Part shown: positions 59,051-64,000 of the stretch, piece after piece | Layout: every line of letters begins with the position of its first letter | How positions within the stretch are numbered: position 1 is the stretch's first letter | Source: Ciona intestinalis | Taxonomy: Eukaryota > Chordata > Ascidiacea > Phlebobranchia > Cionidae | Direction of reading: 5' to 3' | Length of the DNA stretch: 64,000 nucleotides | Assembly: GCF_000224145.3 (NCBI RefSeq) | Contig: NW_004190416.2 | Location: forward strand, 248,001 to 312,000 | Made by a program: the position numbers and the translations under genes | The notes under the pieces: generated by a model | Told to the model about the DNA's origin: nothing | Seen by the model: only the letters and a program-made list of their open reading frames with translations | The model's database searches: none

Positions 59051-59280
59051 TATTGTACTGTAGTAGTCACCCCTACTATGACCAAAACGATAATATTTAA
59101 CGGCGAGAGCTATTTACACGATTGTAGAGACAGATACAATGTATTGTACTCTTGTATATTATGTATTGTGGTGTAATCGTCACCCTACAATTGCCAAAAA
59201 CGACAAAACTTAACGGCGCCGACTATTTACATTACAGTAGCTTGAGATTTATAGTGTATTGTAGTGTTGTAGCTACAAGG
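59051..59280. repeat. Diverged tandem repeat, ~112 bp period
   Basis: TATTGTACTGTAGTAGTCAC and ACCAAAACGATAATATTTAA then CGGCGAGAGCTATTTACA recur about 112 bases later as TATTGTGGTGTAATCGTCAC, GCCAAAAACGACAAAACTTA, CGGCGCCGACTATTTACA. A partial third unit starts near 59254. Confidence 0.75.
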
Positions 59281-61010
59281 CGTAAGCTTGGCAGTATAAG
59301 GAGTAACGACCTGCTGTGGTGAAAAAACTCCCATGTTGAAAAGTCAGTGGTAAAGCTGAAGTGCCTATCGTCTATTGTTCACTTGTTACTGCGAGTTAGG
59401 AGTCTAATAATACAGCAGTGGAACAGAATGGCTGTTGAAAGTACTTGGGCGAGGAGCGGTCGAGATTAACTAGACGTTCCCAGATTAAATGTAGCGAACA
59501 AGTTTGAGAGGAGGTACATATTGACGTCATTTTGAATAAATGACTTTATTTGGAATTTTTTGTCACGATGATCGAAAAAGTTAACAATTAGATAGGGAAA
59601 GGCGATAAAGACAGTTGTTATAACACGTATGTGGATAAAACAGAAGTACAAAACTTGTTCTTTAAAAGGCGTGACCTTTTTCTTGTAGTTTCGCAGCCTT
59701 TGTTGCCAAATACAGAGAGGATTTAAGTTTTGTTAAACCAGAAGTATATTGTGGGACAGTATATACGGTAAGACTGTAAATGCACCGCATTCTCAGTGTC
59801 GAGTTCTAACGCAGAGAAGATAATTAGCAATAAAACGACAGTCAGGCTATTTTGAAAACTTTCAATAAACGATATAAAAAAAGCGGAACAAAGTGGCTGC
59901 TTGTCTATGTTCAGTCTCGAGACGCGATATTTTGGCGTCGAAGTTTTGAATTATTGAATGAAGCAGTTCAGGAGTTCATAAGAATCGACAAAGGATTCGA
60001 AAAAATCATTGTTTCGTCATAAATAAATGTTTAACATACAGATTGTTGTCGGATTCTGGAGTTGTTAAAACAACAAAACTTTCACAATTGGAAATGTTTG
60101 TCTATTTAGAATTTCTATTGGTATTGTGACGTTGCCTCCAGCGGTTCTACAGCGTCAGATCAAGATTTCGGTTTCGGATAAATTTTCAATCGGTTTTGTG
60201 GCAAAGTTATTATGTTGTTTGTCAGTTTGTTTACCAGTTGTTTCTAATCATGTTATTCGTAAAGTCGCCCAGTTGGTGTAATGTACGTGCAATCAACAGC
60301 AGATAATTTAATAGGCGGAGTATTAAGGTGGACGTATATAGTACTATTGGGTATAAGATGGATACCGTTAGCACAGAATATCCCATTTTTTCTAACTGTG
60401 TTTCTAACAATTTACCGACGATCTTTCAGAGTTGTGAGGTCACGGTTATATAATTCTGTAAATATTATTTGTTTGCAACCAAATGGAATGATAAACAAAA
60501 CTTTCGAAACAATTTTCAATTAAGCTAGACTCAAGATTATTTGTTTTGCTTAAAATGCAAAAGCTTATTTCAAGTTGACTTTTAAGTGCGAAACATCTGT
60601 GTTAAACTATCGTTGTTTTGCTTCAAAATACGCAAGGTTCGCAAAATCAAATTTACGATTATAAATAGAAAATTTGTTTGTCTAGCGTCCGGGTTTCGGC
60701 GAAAATTGTAAATTTTTTTGGCGTACTTATATTTTGACTCGATAATTTAATTAGTTGAAGTGAATATTGTTTAATTGGTACATGTTGCTCAATATGATGT
60801 AATTAAGCTAAGTATGGCAGCTAATTAGCTGCTCAATACAGGTGGGCAAGTATAGTGAAGTGGTTATTGGGTATTTTTGTAAGATTTTGTAAAGAGAAAG
60901 TAATTAAAGTCGATGTATATATAGGAGACCTTTGTAAAGACAGATTCAGATACGACGTGGTTTGGGGGTCGAGACATTGGCTTATATTAGCGTGGTCTTA
61001 TATATGAGGG

Positions 61011-61195
61011 TGGGGGAAGCAGGGCACTTTTAGCCCATAATGTCCAAATATCGTGCTTTGTTTTAAACAATTAACAACGGTCTATTAGAGTCGCCAGAAT
61101 ACGGTTTTATAATTCTTTGAATTTTATTTGATTACCGCCAAATTGGACGAGAAAACAGAATGAAAAGGTGTCCCATCTTCCCCCACATTACTATA
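61011..61195. mobile_element. Foldback MITE, near full length
   Basis: TATATGAGGGTGGGGGAAGC to GTCCCATCTTCCCCCACATT, then ACTATA. All core blocks are present (AACAACGGTCTATTAGAGTC, GGTTTTATAATTCTTTGAAT). Confidence 0.85.
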
Positions 61196-61693
61196 TTTAT
61201 AAATCGGAGATAGATTTTCGCGTGTTTGAACAGAGCAGACGGTTAAATTGTTCTATTCTATATGGGTGAGGTCCTATACTTTACGTCATATATAAATATG
61301 TATGGGTGAGGTCGGGAGCGCGAGACGTTCAAGAGTCTTTTGGTATTTATGTCTAAGATGACGCATTACACAAGTGCCAGTCTTGATGCGGTCAAACGTT
61401 TACGAAACCACGGTCTAATTTCCAAGTGTTTTGAACAAAGCAAACGGTTTGTACATTCTGTTCTATAAAGATGAGAAACGGCCGTTAGAAGACCTATAGG
61501 ATTCAACGCATTATTTTCGTGAGGTGAATGTACAGTTCGCTGCCCCGTTTTTTTAGTGCTTTGGTTTGATATAAACGGTATATTTTATTTTGATTTCGCT
61601 ACTTTATTCGAAAATATAATTGTAAAGTCTGCAATGTGGTTGACGTTCGTGGTTCGTCATTTTAATTTAAACATTTGTTTTGCTTTTTTTCAG

Positions 61694-63519
61694 GAATGTT
61701 ATGATTGTAGTGTTGCCGAGTTAATATCTGTAATTTCCGCGATGATGCAACTGTTGGAAAAGTTGCCTGGCATCACTGTAGAAAGGTACACACTGATGGA
61801 ACGAAGTTATACGTTTCATGCTGGTGACAACAGGCGATCAAAGCCTGTACCACCAAGCCAAAGCAAGCCACGCGCAAACTCGGCAAAGAGGGAGAGAAAC
61901 AGAGAACTTCAGCGGGAAACGGCGATTGAAATGCCGGTTAGAATTAAACCAGCGCCCGTCCATCAACCACGGCCGAGCAGCAAACGTACAATTCGTACCG
62001 AGTTCGAGGTATATGGGAACAGACTACAAGATCCCACCAAGGCAAAAGACGAAAACGATAATTTAAAAACGGAAATGACGCAAATGCCTAAATCGATCCT
62101 GAAGCGCACGGGGTCAGGGGTCAGCACGAGGTCATCAAGGTCAATCGGTGTTTTATCTCTCGATTCTGGAATGGCGAAACTCGCGGCTTCATTATTCAAC
62201 AATCGGAAATCGAATGACGTCAAGGGGAACGGTGACGTCACGAGAACAAGTGAAAAAAGAACTACTCGCGCTAAAAAGGGGCAACTGGGGAATTCCACGG
62301 ACCCCAACTCCTTACCAGCTGTTGGGGGTAAACGGGGGTCAAACCTTACAGAAGGGAAACCCCCGATCGGGAATAACCCGCGGCAAATCGTGACGTCACC
62401 AAGCAAGAGCGTTAGTTTCAAACTTGAACCAGAAACGCATGAAGATGACATCATTGTTACGAAAAAGGGCGGGGCCCGGTGGGGCGTGGCATTTTCAACC
62501 AATCAGGAACGAAAGAATTTCTACGCACAAGAAAGGTATGGTTTGGTTAAAATCGTTGAACAAGAACGTTTATAATACTGATATAGATACATTACGTTTC
62601 TAAAAACAACAGGTATGGTAGGTGTCCCATCTTCCCCTACCCTTATATAACCGTTAATAAAACGGTCCGCGTTAAATTACAATAATTCGTTACGAAGTAC
62701 TGTGCGGTAAGATGGGACACCTTTAGCACATAATATTCAAATATCCTGATCGTGTTTTAAACAAATAACAACGGTCTATGGGAATTGTGAGCATATACGG
62801 TTTTATAATTCTTTGAATGTTCTTTGTTTACTACCGAACGGGACGTGAGAACAAAATAAAAAGGTGTCCCATTCTCCCCGACCCTATTATATAACTGTAA
62901 CCCTTATTGATTAAATAATAAAAAAATGCGTTAAATTACAATCAATCGTCTGGAATCAATCAACTTGTAATAAATACGAACCAACTCGGCGGTATAACAT
63001 AAACTATCACGAGTCATCACATGTCAATACACTCAGTAGGTCACGGTCAAGCAGTATAAGCTTAACTAGCCGTAAATACAAGTAGATAATCCTATATTAA
63101 CATACACATATCAACGCTACAGTTTAAGATGCGTTTTATATTTGAACCTTGGATTATATTGTAAAGGTCATAACAGAGAATAAATCAAGGACCATCTTTC
63201 CCCAACCTACTATTCTTATCACAAGTAAGAAGTCAAAACAAAACTTGTTTAGTAAAACTAAACCCAGCCACACAACAACAACAGCCATTAAAACACACAA
63301 AAAGCGAAAAAACTTCGTAAACTAAAACAGTTTTTCTACAAGTCAAATCCTCCCGCAACTACAGCACCAATTTAAACTATTTCCTAAAACAACTAATAGT
63401 AACCCTAGGTACAATTGACCAATAATAACCTTTAACTCCAATCCTTCTCCAGGTTAAACTACCCAAGTGACGGTAGATCAAGCGGTCGAAGTTATGACAA
63501 AACTAAAGGTCAAACACAG
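61694..63519 (+). CDS. Unrecognised basic, disordered protein (internal exons; both gene ends uncertain)
   Basis: Two exons, 61694-62535 and 63453-63519, share phase 2 at their junction (AG|G) and have good acceptors (TTTTTTTCAG, CTTCTCCAG) and donors (GTATGG, GTATGT). The second donor keeps the frame open, so the gene runs off the right edge. The ~303 residues start with a short hydrophobic helix (ELISVISAMMQLLEKLPGI) and are then low-complexity and rich in Arg, Lys, Ser and Pro, with many SP/TP-like and SxR sites, KSILKR, and KSVSF, which fits a PP1-docking RVxF consensus. If no upstream coding exon exists, translation would start at the tandem ATGs at 61742-61747. Alternatively the first exon is read through to TAA at 62573-62575 without splicing. 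I recognise no family. Confidence 0.6.
62701..62888. mobile_element. Foldback MITE, near full length
   Basis: TGTGCGGTAAGATGGGACAC to GTGTCCCATTCTCCCCGACC, with all core blocks. It is intronic in the right-edge gene. A right-end fragment of the same family lies at 62611-62646. Confidence 0.85.
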
Positions 63520-63660
63520 GTATGTGACGTCACGATGACGTAATTAACATGTATGACGTCGGAGTAGACCAAGTTGGACGTCACGATGACGTAATTAACA
63601 TGTATGATTCGCGTACACTGATCGAATACATTTACTTATTTATTACTTATTTACTTATTT

Positions 63661-63900
63661 ATCCTCGCATGGCCAGGCAACGACAGCCGTTATAACACGG
63701 ATGTTCTGTTCCATACACCTCGGCCCCGCTTACGAATTACCACATATGTAACTTATTTATCCTCGCATGGCCAGGCAACGACAGCCGTTATAACACGGGT
63801 GTTCTGTTCCATACACCTCGGCCCCGCTTACGAATTACCACATATGTAACTTATTTATCCTTGCATGGCCGGGCAACGACAGTCGTTATAAATTTCAAAC
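63661..63900 (-). repeat. 98 bp tandem array of SINE-tail units
   Basis: The start ATCCTCGCATGGCCAGGCAA occurs at 63661 and 63759, with a slightly diverged third at 63857, giving an exact period of 98. Units 1 and 2 differ at about one base (ACACGGATG versus ACACGGGTG). Each is a reverse SINE-tail unit, so the SINE tail has been tandemly amplified very recently. Confidence 0.9.
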
Positions 63901-64000
63901 ATCACCTTAAACAACCTATAAGAGACCGCTGGGTTGTAGCAATTGTTGTTAAGTGTTCCTATTGAATGTACGAAATACTAATTACGTGTTATAGCGTATG

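Larger units (their letters stand above)
54942..61693. other. Gene-poor intergenic region
   Basis: About 6.7 kb with no supported coding exon. It holds ~95 bp repeat units (55140, 56035, 61255), a tRNA-like SINE fragment (56128-56200), MITE copies (57141 at the gap, 61011) and remnants (56345-56460, 60345-60510), a 50-N gap and a diverged tandem repeat at 59051-59280. From about 57.3 kb the DNA is visibly richer in CpG. The promoter and any 5' exon of the right-edge gene should lie here, but I cannot place them. Confidence 0.65.

Noticed and set aside
61963..62502. 179-residue minus-strand open frame
   Set aside because: Mirror of the strongly coding + strand exon at 61694-62535, whose low-stop composition opens the opposite frame.
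63661..63900. CRISPR-like direct repeat array
   Set aside because: Continuous 98 bp tandem units with no unique spacers, clearly made of SINE tail; eukaryotic context.

Overview
The window is animal nuclear DNA. It is AT-rich, its genes are split by short GT-AG introns, and it is dense in small repeats. Gene content (a SEFIR-type interleukin-17 receptor, an IGFBP-Kazal-Ig protein, PNKP, SEC11, ANAPC13), compactness and the repeat families (a ~190 bp foldback MITE with GGGGGAAGATGGGAC ends, a tRNA-derived composite SINE) point to a tunicate, most likely Ciona intestinalis/robusta. The species call is inference from pattern recognition. All exon models were read by hand from splice signals and phase. 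Every multi-exon model closes in frame.

Layout, left to right. 1-15.2 kb is a head-to-tail block of + strand housekeeping genes: the 3' end of a FASTK-family RAP-domain gene (183-1930), ANAPC13 (3753-3977), PNKP (4251-9212, 14 exons) and SEC11. SEC11 appears twice because about 3.2 kb (8326-11549) recurs after a 125-N gap as 11675 to about 14830. The simplest reading is two unmerged haplotype contigs, so SEC11 at 13414-15143 is the complete copy and the 10142-11491 copy lacks its last exon.

16.5-24.8 kb (- strand) holds a 13-exon gene for a 733-residue type I membrane protein. Its ectodomain has a multicopper-oxidase fold signature but has lost the copper-binding histidines at the sites I can align. 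25.3-33.1 kb (- strand) holds a 7-exon gene for a 430-residue secreted IGFBP-Kazal-Ig protein (IGFBP7/KAZALD1 type) with a long acidic C-terminal extension. 33.1-37.8 kb is a divergent intergenic region. 37.8-54.9 kb (+ strand) holds a 17-exon IL-17-receptor-like gene: extracellular region, one membrane span, SEFIR domain, Pro-rich tail. 55-61.7 kb is gene-poor, with repeats and a 50-N gap. 61.7 kb to the right edge holds part of an unrecognised basic, disordered protein gene.

There is no operon-like functional pathway. The first block is general housekeeping (mitochondrial RNA, APC/C, DNA repair, signal peptidase). The other three genes encode secreted or surface proteins. The most interesting signals are the catalytically dead-looking membrane cupredoxin protein, a decayed duplicate of the SEC11 catalytic exon, a duplicated terminal-exon acceptor in the IL-17 receptor, the 17-fold occurrence of the palindrome TGACGTCA confined to 25-37 kb and 59-64 kb, and the contig-overlap duplication. 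I found no prokaryote-type system, CRISPR array or rRNA gene.
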